From Mycolicibacter longobardus (lineage in GTDB: Bacteria > Actinomycetota > Actinomycetes > Mycobacteriales > Mycobacteriaceae), in assembly GCF_002102265.1 (NCBI RefSeq), contig NZ_LQPG01000020.1, positions 1 to 64,000 of the forward strand: DNA of 64,000 bases, in the 5' to 3' direction. A program made the translations under genes and the position numbers. Positions 1-7,906 of the stretch are shown piece by piece. The notes under the pieces are model-generated. The model saw only the letters and a program-made list of their open reading frames with translations, did not search any database and was not told the origin of the DNA. Positions within the stretch are counted from its first letter, which is position 1; each line of letters opens with the position of its first letter.

Positions 1-94
1 TCTACAACCGCCTCCACACCGACGAGAAGTCACGACACCACACACCCCACGCCGCCGCTGCTTGACATAGGAGCAATACTCGCGCCGAGGGGCG

Positions 95-109
95 GAGAAC
101 GCTATTCTC
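95..109. promoter_or_regulatory. Palindromic operator GAGAA-N5-TTCTC, copy 1
   Basis: GAGAA CGCTA TTCTC is a perfect inverted repeat, and the arms extend one more base each side (GGAGAA/TTCTCC). It contains TATTCT (103-108), a plausible -10 box, and lies 18 bases upstream of the GTG at 127, so a bound protein would block the promoter. The same motif occurs exactly at 17202-17216 and 32342-32356. Operator function is inferred. Confidence 0.55.
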
Positions 110-126
110 CGTTTGGAGATTGCGAG

Positions 127-1173
127 GTGCAGGCGATGGCTGGTGCGCAGGGATCAGGGCTTGACGAAGCCGCGTTGGGCCGGTGGCTCGACGCCAACGG
201 CGCACCCGGGGACGGCGAGCCGGTACTGGAACCGCTGACCGGCGGCTCACAGAACACCCTCTACCGGCTGCGCCGGGGCGACGCGACGATGGTGCTGCGG
301 ATGCCGGGCGCTCGGGCTGATACCGCCCGCATCGACGGACTGCGGCGCGAGATCCGCCTGGTGCGGGCGCTGTCGGGCACCGACGTCCCGCACGCGGAGT
401 TGATCGCCGCCGACGACACCGGCGATCTGCTCGGCGCACCGTTCTACGTGATGGCCGAGGTGGACGGCTGGAACTCCACCGGAAACGCCTGGCCGGCACC
501 GTTCGACACCGACCTGACCGCCCGGCGCGGGCTGGCCTTCGAGCTGGTCGACGGCGCAGCCCGCCTCGGCCGGGTGGATTGGCGGGCCCGCGGGCTCGAA
601 GGGTTCGGGCGCCCGGACGGATTCCACGAACGCCAGGTGGACCGCTGGCTGGCGTTCCTGGACAGCTACCGGGTGCGCGAGCTTCCGGGCCTGGACGAGG
701 CCGCGGACTGGCTGCGCCGCAACCGGCCTGACCACTACACGCCCGGCATCATGCACGGCGACTACCAGTTCGCCAACGTGATGTATGCCCACGGGGCCCC
801 GGCGAAACTGGTCGCGATCATCGACTGGGAGATGACCACCATCGGCGACCCGCTGCTGGACCTGGCCTGGGCGCTGCTCGGCTACGACGGCGAAAACCCG
901 CGCACCCAAGGCTATTACGCCGACCTGGCCGGCATGCCCACCCGCAGTGAACTACTGGATCATTATGAGCGGGTGAGCGGGCTGTCCACCGAGAACATCG
1001 ACTACTACCTGGTGCTGGCCAACTGGAAGCTCGGGATCGTGCTGGAGAAGACCTACGCCGCCTCGGTCACCGGTGACCGGGTGGACCCGAAGATCGCCGC
1101 CGCCATGGGGCCGATGATCCCGCAGTTGATCGCCGCGGCAGCCGACCTGGCCCGCACGTCGAAGGGAGCCTGA
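127..1173 (+). CDS. APH-fold phosphotransferase, candidate hydroxyacyl-CoA kinase
   Basis: Cytosolic kinase of the aminoglycoside-phosphotransferase fold, 348 aa. The catalytic loop HGDYQFANVMY is at about residues 210-220 and the metal-binding IDWEMTTIGDPLLDLAW at 232-248. That second segment resembles the kinase half of mammalian ACAD10/ACAD11 and the bacterial LvaA family more than antibiotic kinases. GTG 127 is chosen because GGAGAT (115-120) lies 6 nt before it; an ATG nine bases on would be badly spaced. It heads a tight operon with an SDR and an acyl-CoA dehydrogenase. Known for the relatives: phosphorylation of a 4-hydroxyacyl-CoA so the dehydrogenase partner can eliminate phosphate. 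That this protein does the same is inference. Confidence 0.85.
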   Translation: MQAMAGAQGSGLDEAALGRWLDANGAPGDGEPVLEPLTGGSQNTLYRLRRGDATMVLRMPGARADTARIDGLRREIRLVRALSGTDVPHAELIAADDTGDLLGAPFYVMAEVDGWNSTGNAWPAPFDTDLTARRGLAFELVDGAARLGRVDWRARGLEGFGRPDGFHERQVDRWLAFLDSYRVRELPGLDEAADWLRRNRPDHYTPGIMHGDYQFANVMYAHGAPAKLVAIIDWEMTTIGDPLLDLAWALLGYDGENPRTQGYYADLAGMPTRSELLDHYERVSGLSTENIDYYLVLANWKLGIVLEKTYAASVTGDRVDPKIAAAMGPMIPQLIAAAADLARTSKGA

Positions 1174-1174
1174 C

Positions 1175-1936
1175 GTGGGCTATGCGGACACCCTGTTCGA
1201 CCTGACCGACCGGGTGGTGCTGATCACCGGCGGCAGCCGCGGACTGGGCCGCGAGATGGCCCTGGCGGCCGCCCGGTGCGGCGCCGATGTGCTGATCGCC
1301 AGCCGCAAGCTCGACGCGTGCCAGGCCACCGCCGCGCAGATCGAGGCCGAGACGGGACGCGCCGCCATGCCGTACGCGGTGCACGTGGGGCGTTGGGACC
1401 AGCTCGACGGTCTGGTCGAGGCGGCATACCAGCGGTTCGGCCGCGTGGATGTGCTGGTGAACAACGCCGGCATGTCACCGGTCTATGGCAGGCAGACCGA
1501 CGTCACCGAGAAGATGTTCGACGCGGTGGTCAACCTCAACCTCAAGGGCCCGTTTCGGTTGTCGGCGTTGATCGGTGAGCGGATGGTGGCCGCCGGCCGG
1601 GGGTCGATCATCAACGTGTCCACCCACGGCTCGCTGCGCCCGCACCCGTCGTTCATCCCCTACGCGGCGTCCAAGGCCGGACTCAACGTCATGACCGAGG
1701 CGCTGGCCCAGGCGTTCGGCCCGACGGTACGGGTCAACACCTTGATGCCCGGCCCGTTTCTGACCGACATCTCGCATGCGTGGGATTTCGGGGACACCGC
1801 CAACCCCTTCGCCGACCACGCGTTGCAGCGCGCCGGAAATCCTCCGGAGATCGTCGGCGCCGCACTGTTTTTGATGTCGGATGCCTCCAGCTTCACCACC
1901 GGCTCCATTGTGCGGGCCGACGGCGGACCGAGATAG
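1175..1936 (+). CDS. Short-chain dehydrogenase/reductase (SDR)
   Basis: NAD(P)-dependent oxidoreductase, 253 aa, the normal classical SDR length. The dinucleotide motif TGGSRGLG lies at about residues 16-23, NNAG near 95 and the catalytic YAASK near 160; the C-terminus ends RADGGPR as in many FabG-like enzymes. The GTG start is one base after the stop of the kinase gene, so the two are probably translationally coupled. In an operon with a kinase and an acyl-CoA dehydrogenase it most likely oxidises or reduces a hydroxy/keto group of the same acyl-CoA. Substrate unknown. Confidence 0.9.
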   Translation: MGYADTLFDLTDRVVLITGGSRGLGREMALAAARCGADVLIASRKLDACQATAAQIEAETGRAAMPYAVHVGRWDQLDGLVEAAYQRFGRVDVLVNNAGMSPVYGRQTDVTEKMFDAVVNLNLKGPFRLSALIGERMVAAGRGSIINVSTHGSLRPHPSFIPYAASKAGLNVMTEALAQAFGPTVRVNTLMPGPFLTDISHAWDFGDTANPFADHALQRAGNPPEIVGAALFLMSDASSFTTGSIVRADGGPR

Positions 1937-1967
1937 CGAACCTGATCCACCGCGAGAGGAGCGAAAG

Positions 1968-3266
1968 ATGGCTTGGGATTTCTCCACCGAACCGGAGTTC
2001 GAGGCGAAGCTGGACTGGATCCGGGCGTTCGTGCACGAGGAGGTGGAACCCCTGGAGGTGCTGTTCCCCGGCTGCGAATACCTGCCGCTGACCGAGGAAC
2101 GCCGCCGGATCGTCGACCCGCTCAAGGACCGGGTGCGCGAACAGGGCTTGTGGGCCCCGCATCTGGGCCCCGAACTGGGCGGCCAGGGCTTCGGGGCGGT
2201 CAAACTGACCCTGATCAACGAGATCCTGGGCCGGTCCAGCTGGGCGCCGATCGTGTTCGGCACCCAGGCCCCCGACACCGGCAACGCCGAGATCCTGGCC
2301 CGCTTCGGCACCCAGGAACAGAGGGACCGGTATCTGGCCGGCCTGCTGTCCGGGGAGATCTTCTCCTGCTTCTCGATGACCGAACCGCAGGGCGGCGCCG
2401 ACCCGCGGGTGTTCACCACCAGAGCGGTCCGTGACGGAGACGACTGGGTGATCACCGGGCGAAAGTACTTCTCCTCCAACGCTTCGGTGGCGTCGTTCTT
2501 CATCGTGGTGGCGATCACCGACCCGGATGTTCCGGTGCACCGCGGGGCATCGACGTTCCTGATTCCGGCCGGCACCCCCGGGCTGGTCATCGAAGCCACC
2601 CACCACCTGGTGGGCTCCCATCCGCATGAGGCCGGGCATTCGCTGGTGCGCTATGAGGACGTGCGGGTCCCGGCCGATGCGATCCTGGGGGAGCCGGGCC
2701 AGGGCTTCCTGATCCTGCAGAGCCGGCTCGCCGGTGGTCGGCTGCATCACGCCATGCGCTCGATCGGGGTGGCGCAGCGCGCTATCGACATGATGGCCCG
2801 GCGCGCCAAAAGCCGCTTCACCCAAGGCAGTTCGTTGGCCGACAAACAGCTGGTGCAGGCATTCATCGCTGACTCCTATGCCGAACTCATCCCGTTCCGG
2901 CTGACGGTGCTGCACGCCGCATGGCTGATCGACACCGGCGATGAGAAGGCGGCGCGCGCCGAGATCGGAGTCTGCAAGATCCTGGCATCGCAGGTGCTCA
3001 AGTCGATCGGACTGCGCGCAATCCAGGTGCACGGCGCGATGGGCCTGACCGAACAACTGCCGCTGGCAGGCGTCCTGTTGGGCGGGGTGGCACTCGGCCT
3101 GGCCGACGGCCCCACCGAGGCGCACAAAGTGAACCTGGCCAAGCTGTTGCTCAAGGGCTACGACGCCGAGGACCCGGAGTGGCCCAGCGAATTCCTGGAC
3201 AACCGCATCGAGGCCGCCCGGGCGAAGTACGGCGACCGGGTGGACCGGATTCCGGCGGTGCCGTGA
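1968..3266 (+). CDS. Acyl-CoA dehydrogenase (ACAD10/11-like context)
   Basis: FAD-dependent acyl-CoA dehydrogenase, 432 aa. The conserved core is visible (FSMTEPQGGADP, ITGRKYFSS, IQVHGAMGLTEQLPL), and the C-terminal segment ADGPTEAHKV stands where medium-chain enzymes have their YEGTxEIQR-type segment. ATG 1968 is preceded by GAGAGGAG (1954-1961) at a workable distance; an upstream start at 1881 would run through the SDR gene and is rejected. Position between the APH-fold kinase/SDR and a TetR gene makes it the natural partner of the kinase. Whether it does simple dehydrogenation or phosphate elimination from a phosphorylated hydroxyacyl-CoA cannot be decided from sequence. Confidence 0.9.
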   Translation: MAWDFSTEPEFEAKLDWIRAFVHEEVEPLEVLFPGCEYLPLTEERRRIVDPLKDRVREQGLWAPHLGPELGGQGFGAVKLTLINEILGRSSWAPIVFGTQAPDTGNAEILARFGTQEQRDRYLAGLLSGEIFSCFSMTEPQGGADPRVFTTRAVRDGDDWVITGRKYFSSNASVASFFIVVAITDPDVPVHRGASTFLIPAGTPGLVIEATHHLVGSHPHEAGHSLVRYEDVRVPADAILGEPGQGFLILQSRLAGGRLHHAMRSIGVAQRAIDMMARRAKSRFTQGSSLADKQLVQAFIADSYAELIPFRLTVLHAAWLIDTGDEKAARAEIGVCKILASQVLKSIGLRAIQVHGAMGLTEQLPLAGVLLGGVALGLADGPTEAHKVNLAKLLLKGYDAEDPEWPSEFLDNRIEAARAKYGDRVDRIPAVP

Positions 3267-3868
3267 CCACACGTGTCGCCGCCGCGGTGCACCGCGCGCT
3301 CGACGACCGGCAGCGGGAGGCCACCGCCGAGGTGGAGCGGATCCTGACGGCCGCGGCGACGGTGCTGGAGCGAACCGCACCCGATCCGCCCCGGGTGTCA
3401 GACATCGTCGCGGAAGCCGGATCGTCCAACAAGGCGTTCTACCGCTACTTCGCCGGCAAGGACGACGTGATCCTGGCGGTGATGGAGCGCGGTGTGGGAA
3501 TCGTGGTGTCCTACCTGGAACATCAGCTGGCCAAGGAGACCACCCCGGAAGCCAAGGTGGCGCGCTGGATTCGCGGCGCCCTGGCGCAGCTGTCCGAACC
3601 GCACCTGCTGAGCCTGAGCCGGGCCGCCAGCACCCAGTTGGCGGTCAGCGCCGACCGGCGGCTCTCCGACGACGACATCCTGGCGCCGCTGCGCGATCTG
3701 CTCACCGAACCGGTCACTGCGCTCGGCGGCGACGCCCGCGACGCCGATCTGGTCTTTGGCGCTACCGTGTCGACCATGCGTGGCTACCTCAACACCGGCC
3801 GGCGGCCGAAGCGGGCAGACATCGACCATCTGGTGGCGTTCTGCCTTCGCGGACTGGGGGTGGCCTGA
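3263..3868 (+). CDS. TetR-family transcriptional regulator
   Basis: Predicted DNA-binding repressor, 201 aa. The N-terminal helix-turn-helix is around residues 40-70 (VSDIVAEAGSSNKAFYRYF, then the KDDVILAVMERG segment); the rest is a helical ligand domain without a recognisable specificity signature. The GTG start overlaps the dehydrogenase stop (GTGA, 3263-3266) and its own stop overlaps the next ATG (ATGA, 3865-3868). It is therefore expressed inside the operon, which suggests autoregulation with an acyl-CoA-type inducer (inference). Confidence 0.88.
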   Translation: MTTRVAAAVHRALDDRQREATAEVERILTAAATVLERTAPDPPRVSDIVAEAGSSNKAFYRYFAGKDDVILAVMERGVGIVVSYLEHQLAKETTPEAKVARWIRGALAQLSEPHLLSLSRAASTQLAVSADRRLSDDDILAPLRDLLTEPVTALGGDARDADLVFGATVSTMRGYLNTGRRPKRADIDHLVAFCLRGLGVA

Positions 3869-4836
3869 TGCGCGCGATCGTCTGCCAGCGCTACGGGCCG
3901 CCGGAAGATCTGGTTCTCCAAGAGCTGCCGGATCCGACGGCGGGGCCCGGGACGATGGTGGTCCGGGTGCGGGCCGCGGCGGTCAACTTTCCCGACGTGC
4001 TGCTGATCGACGGCAAGTATCAGCTGAAGATCCCGACGCCGTTCACACCCGGCAGCGAGTTGGCCGGTGACGTGATCGCGGTCGGTGACGGCGTACCGTT
4101 CACCCCCGGCGACCGGGTGGTCGGCACGTCCTTCGTGGGCGGCTTCGCCGAGCAGGCGCTGGTGCCCGCCGCAGCGGTGACCGCGATTCCCGACGGGGTC
4201 GACTACGCCGCCGCGGCCGGATTCGGCGTCACCTACCGCACCGCGTACCACGCGCTGCGCTCGGTTGCCCAAGTGGCAGAAGGCGATTGGGTCGTGGTGC
4301 TGGGTGCGGCAGGGGGTGTCGGGCTGGCCGCGGTCGACCTGGCGGTGGCGATGGGTGCGAAAGTGCTTGCCGCCGCGTCCAGCCCGGAGAAGCTGGAGGT
4401 GTGCCGGCAGCGCGGCGCGGCCGCGACGGTGGACTACGACCGGGAAGACCTCAAGGCGCGGATCCGCGAGATCACCGGCGACGGTGCACAGGCGGTGCTC
4501 GACCCGGTCGGCGGCCCCTACGCCGAGCCGGCGCTGCGCAGCCTGGCCCGCGGCGGTCGCTTCGTCACCCTCGGCTACGCCGCCGGCTCGATTCCGGCGA
4601 TCCCACTGAACCTGGTGATGCTCAAGGGCATCACGGTGCAGGGCATGGAGATCCGCACGTTCGCCACCGACTACCCGGAAGAGAACGACCGCGACCTCGC
4701 CGAACTGCAGCAATTGTTCGCCGACGGCCGGGTCAGCCCCTACATCGGGGCGCGCTTCCCGCTCGCCGACACCGCAGCGGCGCTGCGCTACGTCGCCGAC
4801 CGCAAAGCGATCGGCAAGGTCATCATCGACGTCTGA
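3868..4836 (+). CDS. Zinc-independent quinone oxidoreductase / enoyl reductase (MDR family)
   Basis: NADPH-dependent medium-chain reductase, 322 aa. It has the N-terminal GroES-like fold (FTPGSELAGDVIAVG), the nucleotide-binding motif GAAGGVGLAAVDLAVAMG near residues 147-165, and no catalytic-zinc cysteine cluster, as in quinone oxidoreductases. The ATG overlaps the tetR stop. Last gene of the first operon; its 3' end overlaps the convergent gene by 14 bp. A role in reducing an enoyl or quinone intermediate is probable, but the substrate is not readable. Confidence 0.88.
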   Translation: MRAIVCQRYGPPEDLVLQELPDPTAGPGTMVVRVRAAAVNFPDVLLIDGKYQLKIPTPFTPGSELAGDVIAVGDGVPFTPGDRVVGTSFVGGFAEQALVPAAAVTAIPDGVDYAAAAGFGVTYRTAYHALRSVAQVAEGDWVVVLGAAGGVGLAAVDLAVAMGAKVLAAASSPEKLEVCRQRGAAATVDYDREDLKARIREITGDGAQAVLDPVGGPYAEPALRSLARGGRFVTLGYAAGSIPAIPLNLVMLKGITVQGMEIRTFATDYPEENDRDLAELQQLFADGRVSPYIGARFPLADTAAALRYVADRKAIGKVIIDV

Positions 4837-5227
4837 CCCACACCAATGTGTTGTGGCTCGTCACACCGTCATTGGTGGTCGTCGCCGACAGGGTGAGTCG
4901 GTCGCCGTCGACGCGGGCCTGCCGCAACTGCGGCCCCGCGAACAGCTCCGGCAGCATCGACACCGTCACCTCGTGGTGCACGGTCGCGGTGTCCTCATCG
5001 ACCTGGAACCGGCCGCCGTAGGCGATATAGCCGGGTGACTTCTTGTCAGGCACCGCCGAGTCGGCGCTCCCGGTCAGTTGCGCGGACATGTACCCGTCGC
5101 CGGTGTAGAGAATCAGACCGCGCGGCGCGGTGCCCAACGGATGCGAGACCGTGCCGGTGTCGACGTCGCGGGAACTGAACGAGGACAGTTCCCAGCCGCC
5201 CAGGAGCGCTTCGCGCAGTGTGCTCAT
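4823..5227 (-). CDS. Lipocalin-like domain protein
   Basis: Small protein of 134 aa resembling the bacterial lipocalin-like family (pattern LLGGWELSSFSSRD at the N-terminus, then LGTAPRGLILYTGDGYMSAQL and a regular beta-strand pattern). No signal peptide, so probably cytosolic ligand binding; enzymatic function is unknown. The ATG overlaps the stop of the carboxyltransferase gene (ATGA), so the two are coupled. An upstream in-frame start at 5302 would lie inside the carboxyltransferase and is not used. Confidence 0.75.
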   Translation of the reverse strand: MSTLREALLGGWELSSFSSRDVDTGTVSHPLGTAPRGLILYTGDGYMSAQLTGSADSAVPDKKSPGYIAYGGRFQVDEDTATVHHEVTVSMLPELFAGPQLRQARVDGDRLTLSATTTNDGVTSHNTLVWVRRR

Positions 5228-6723
5228 CAGGGCATGATGACGGTGCGCTGGACCGGCTCGGCGGCGGCCTGGCGGCTGCGCAGCCCGCGCTGCAGCGCGC
5301 ACACCAGCGCATCGCGGGTCTCCCGGGGGTCGATGAGCTCGTCGAAGCCGAGCTGTTGCGCGGAGTGGTAGGAGGCCCGCAACTCGGTTTCCCGCAGCTT
5401 GGCGGCCAGATCCTCCCCGGCATGTGAGGCCGCGCTCAACGCCGCCGCACTCATGGCGCCCATTGTCGCTCCCGGGTAGGCGAACGTCGCCACCTGGGCG
5501 TCGAACCCGAGCAGCGACATCACCATGGAACCGAAGCCGTAGGCCTTGCGCAGCGTCAGGTGCAGTTTCAAGGTGGTGGCCGCGGTCTGGGCCGCGAACA
5601 TCCGGGCGCCGGCCCGCAGCACGCCGCTGCGCTCGGAACGGCTGCCGGGCAGCATGCCGGGATTGTCGGCCAGGAACACGATCGGCAGGTGGAACGAATC
5701 GGCCACCATGATGAAGTGCGCCGCCTTGTCCGCGGCGTCGGTGTCGATCGAACCGGCCAGCACCTGCGGCTGATTGGCCACCACCGCCACCGGATGGCCA
5801 CCCAGGTGGGCCAGTGCGCAGATGATCGCCCGGCCGAACCGCGGCTGCACTTCGAACCAGTCGGGCCGGTCGAAGACGACATCGAGTACCGAACGCATGT
5901 CGTAGACGCGCCGGTTGTCCCGCGACACGATGTCGAGCAGCTCGGCAGTGGGCCGCGACCCCGCGGCCGGGTCGGCGGGCAGGGCCGACGGGTAGGACCA
6001 GGCGCTGGACGGGAAGTAGGACAGATACCGGCGGATGTCGTCGAGCACCGCTTCGTCGTCGGCGCCGAAGTTGTGGATGACACCGCTGTTCAGCGCGACC
6101 TCGGGGCCGCCCAGGTCTTCCTTGGCGATGTCTTCGCCCGTCGACTCTTTGACCACCGGGGGACCGGCGGTGAAGATCGCGCCGTGCGGGCTCATGATCC
6201 GGAAGTCACAGACCGGCGCCACCAGGGCGCCGTGCCCCGCCGAGGGACCGAGCACCGCGGCGACGGTCGGCACCTTACCCGAGCACTGCGCCTGGACCAG
6301 CAGGTCGGTCGGGGTGCGCCCGTAATGCTCACCGGTGGGCCGGAATCCGGCGCCCTCCAGCAGCATCACCAACGGGATCCTGTCGCGCAGCGCCAGTTCC
6401 GCGATCCGGTAGCGCTTGGCGTTGCCGCCGGGTCCGATGCTGCCCGCCAGCGTGGTGAAATCCTCGGCGCCCACCATCACCGGGGATCCGTTGATCAGAC
6501 CGGAGCCGACGACGATCCCGTCGGCGGCGATCTCGCCACCGACCATGGTGCCTAGTTCGCGGAAGGTGCCCGGGTCCAACAGGTGCCTGACCCGGGCGCG
6601 TGCGTCGAGTTTGCCCTTTCCGCGATGTTTGGCGACCCGCTCGGGCCCGCCCATGGCCCGCGTGTGCTGACGCCGCCGGTTCAGATCCTCCAGCGTCTCC
6701 TGCCAGTCCTGGGCGTTCGTCAT
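5227..6723 (-). CDS. Acyl-CoA carboxylase beta subunit (carboxyltransferase)
   Basis: Biotin-dependent carboxyltransferase, 498 aa, close to the usual AccD/PccB size. The N-half carries GPSAGHGALVAPVCDFRIM and the LLEGAGFRPTGEHYG segment; the C-half carries FLADNPGMLPGS and LRKAYGFGSMVMS, which form the acyl-CoA/biotin pocket in this family. The substrate is not clear: the SAGHGAL segment differs from the AGGAxY of propionyl- and methylcrotonyl-CoA carboxylases. No biotin carboxylase/BCCP alpha subunit is encoded in the window, so it must borrow one from elsewhere. Divergent from the kinase gene at 6809. Confidence 0.9.
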   Translation of the reverse strand: MTNAQDWQETLEDLNRRRQHTRAMGGPERVAKHRGKGKLDARARVRHLLDPGTFRELGTMVGGEIAADGIVVGSGLINGSPVMVGAEDFTTLAGSIGPGGNAKRYRIAELALRDRIPLVMLLEGAGFRPTGEHYGRTPTDLLVQAQCSGKVPTVAAVLGPSAGHGALVAPVCDFRIMSPHGAIFTAGPPVVKESTGEDIAKEDLGGPEVALNSGVIHNFGADDEAVLDDIRRYLSYFPSSAWSYPSALPADPAAGSRPTAELLDIVSRDNRRVYDMRSVLDVVFDRPDWFEVQPRFGRAIICALAHLGGHPVAVVANQPQVLAGSIDTDAADKAAHFIMVADSFHLPIVFLADNPGMLPGSRSERSGVLRAGARMFAAQTAATTLKLHLTLRKAYGFGSMVMSLLGFDAQVATFAYPGATMGAMSAAALSAASHAGEDLAAKLRETELRASYHSAQQLGFDELIDPRETRDALVCALQRGLRSRQAAAEPVQRTVIMP

Positions 6724-6748
6724 CTGCGGCGTCCTCTTTCGTTGACCA

Positions 6749-6768
6749 TACTGAAACTCTTACTGTAA
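6749..6768. promoter_or_regulatory. Putative divergent promoter/operator between 5227-6723 and 6809-7906
   Basis: In the 85-bp divergent gap TACTG occurs twice, 12 bp apart (6749 and 6761), and the second copy is part of the palindrome TTACTGTAA (6760-6768). It is the only AT-rich stretch in the gap. It does not match the GAGAA-N5-TTCTC motif. Regulatory function is a guess from position. Confidence 0.25.
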
Positions 6769-6808
6769 CGTCTCGCGGCGTGGCTGGAAGCGCGCGGGAG
6801 CATGCCCG

Positions 6809-7906
6809 GTGAGCGCGCGGGCGTCGATACCGCGCCATCCGCACGACGTGACCAGCGAGTGGCTGTCGGCCGTATTGAGCGCCCGGGGCGAACCGGTCGA
6901 GGTGACCTCGGTGGACGTCGTTCCGGTCGGCACCGGTCAGACCGGAGCCACCTACCGGGTGTCTGCCGAGTATGCCGACAACCCGGCTGGCCTGCCGGGC
7001 AGCTTCGTGATCAAACTGCCGGCCGGCGACGACGCCGTCCGCGATCGCGTCGTGCTGGGCTACCGCAGTGAGTGCGCGTTCTACTCCGCTGTCGCCGACG
7101 GCGTCAAGATACCGATACCGCAGTGCTTCCACTGCGAAATCACCGACGACGCAACCGAGTACGCGCTGCTGCTCTCCGACCGGGCGCCCGCGGTGCAGGG
7201 TGATCAGATCGCGGGTTGCGGCGAGCGGCAGGCCCGGCTGGCGGTGACCGCGCTGGCCGGGCTGCACGCGCCGACCTGGTGCGACGAGCGCTGGTTGACG
7301 TTCTCCGGTCTGGCGATGACCCAGTTGGACGAGGCCGGCGCCAAGGGGATGGGTGACATCGCCCGGATGTGCGCCGCAACATGCGTGGAGCGGCTCGGCG
7401 CCCAACTCGGCGACACCGACTGCGCGACGTTGACGGCCGCACTGGACCTCATCACCCCGTGGGTGTCGGCGCCGCGCGGCCGGTTCGCGCTGATCCACGG
7501 CGACTACCGGCTGGACAACATGCTGTTCAGTCCCGACAACAATCAGATCTGGGTGGTGGACTGGCAGACACTCGGCGTCGGCCTGCCGACCCGGGACCTG
7601 GCGTTCTTCACCGGCACCAGCCTGGCACCCGAACTGCGCAAAGAGATCGAAGCCGACCTGGTCACCGACTATCACTCCGCACTGCTGGGCCACGGTGTCA
7701 CCGGTTATGACCGGGAAACCTGTTGGCAGGACTATCGGTTCGGCGCGCTGCAAGTGCCGCTGATCTGCGCGCTGGGGTTGGTGTTCGCGACCGACACCGA
7801 CCGTGGCGACGACATGTTCGTCACGATGTTGCGGCGTGGGTGTCAGGCCATCCGCGACCTGGGCACGCTGGAGTTGGTGCAAGAGGAGGCCGGGTTGCAT
7901 GGGTGA
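6809..7906 (+). CDS. Second APH-fold phosphotransferase
   Basis: Kinase-fold protein of 365 aa. The catalytic loop ALIHGDYRLDNMLFSPD and the metal-binding VVDWQTLGVGLPTRDLAFF are intact. The sequence around them differs from the kinase at 127-1173 (VDWQ rather than IDWE), so it is a different subfamily, nearer the ecdysteroid-kinase-like/uncharacterised phosphotransferases. GTG 6809 opens the frame. The 3' end overlaps the next gene, a crotonase, by 8 bp, indicating a shared transcript and probably a shared acyl-CoA substrate. Role inferred from context only. Confidence 0.82.
   Translation: MSARASIPRHPHDVTSEWLSAVLSARGEPVEVTSVDVVPVGTGQTGATYRVSAEYADNPAGLPGSFVIKLPAGDDAVRDRVVLGYRSECAFYSAVADGVKIPIPQCFHCEITDDATEYALLLSDRAPAVQGDQIAGCGERQARLAVTALAGLHAPTWCDERWLTFSGLAMTQLDEAGAKGMGDIARMCAATCVERLGAQLGDTDCATLTAALDLITPWVSAPRGRFALIHGDYRLDNMLFSPDNNQIWVVDWQTLGVGLPTRDLAFFTGTSLAPELRKEIEADLVTDYHSALLGHGVTGYDRETCWQDYRFGALQVPLICALGLVFATDTDRGDDMFVTMLRRGCQAIRDLGTLELVQEEAGLHG

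Noticed and set aside
2..499. Open frame on the minus strand at the left edge
   Set aside because: Arg/Pro/Ser-rich translation opposite the kinase gene; no motif or ribosome site, a GC-rich shadow frame.
1968..3266. ACAD gene as a fused ACAD10/11-type protein with the kinase
   Set aside because: The kinase and dehydrogenase are separate genes with an SDR between them; the relationship is of parts, not a fusion.
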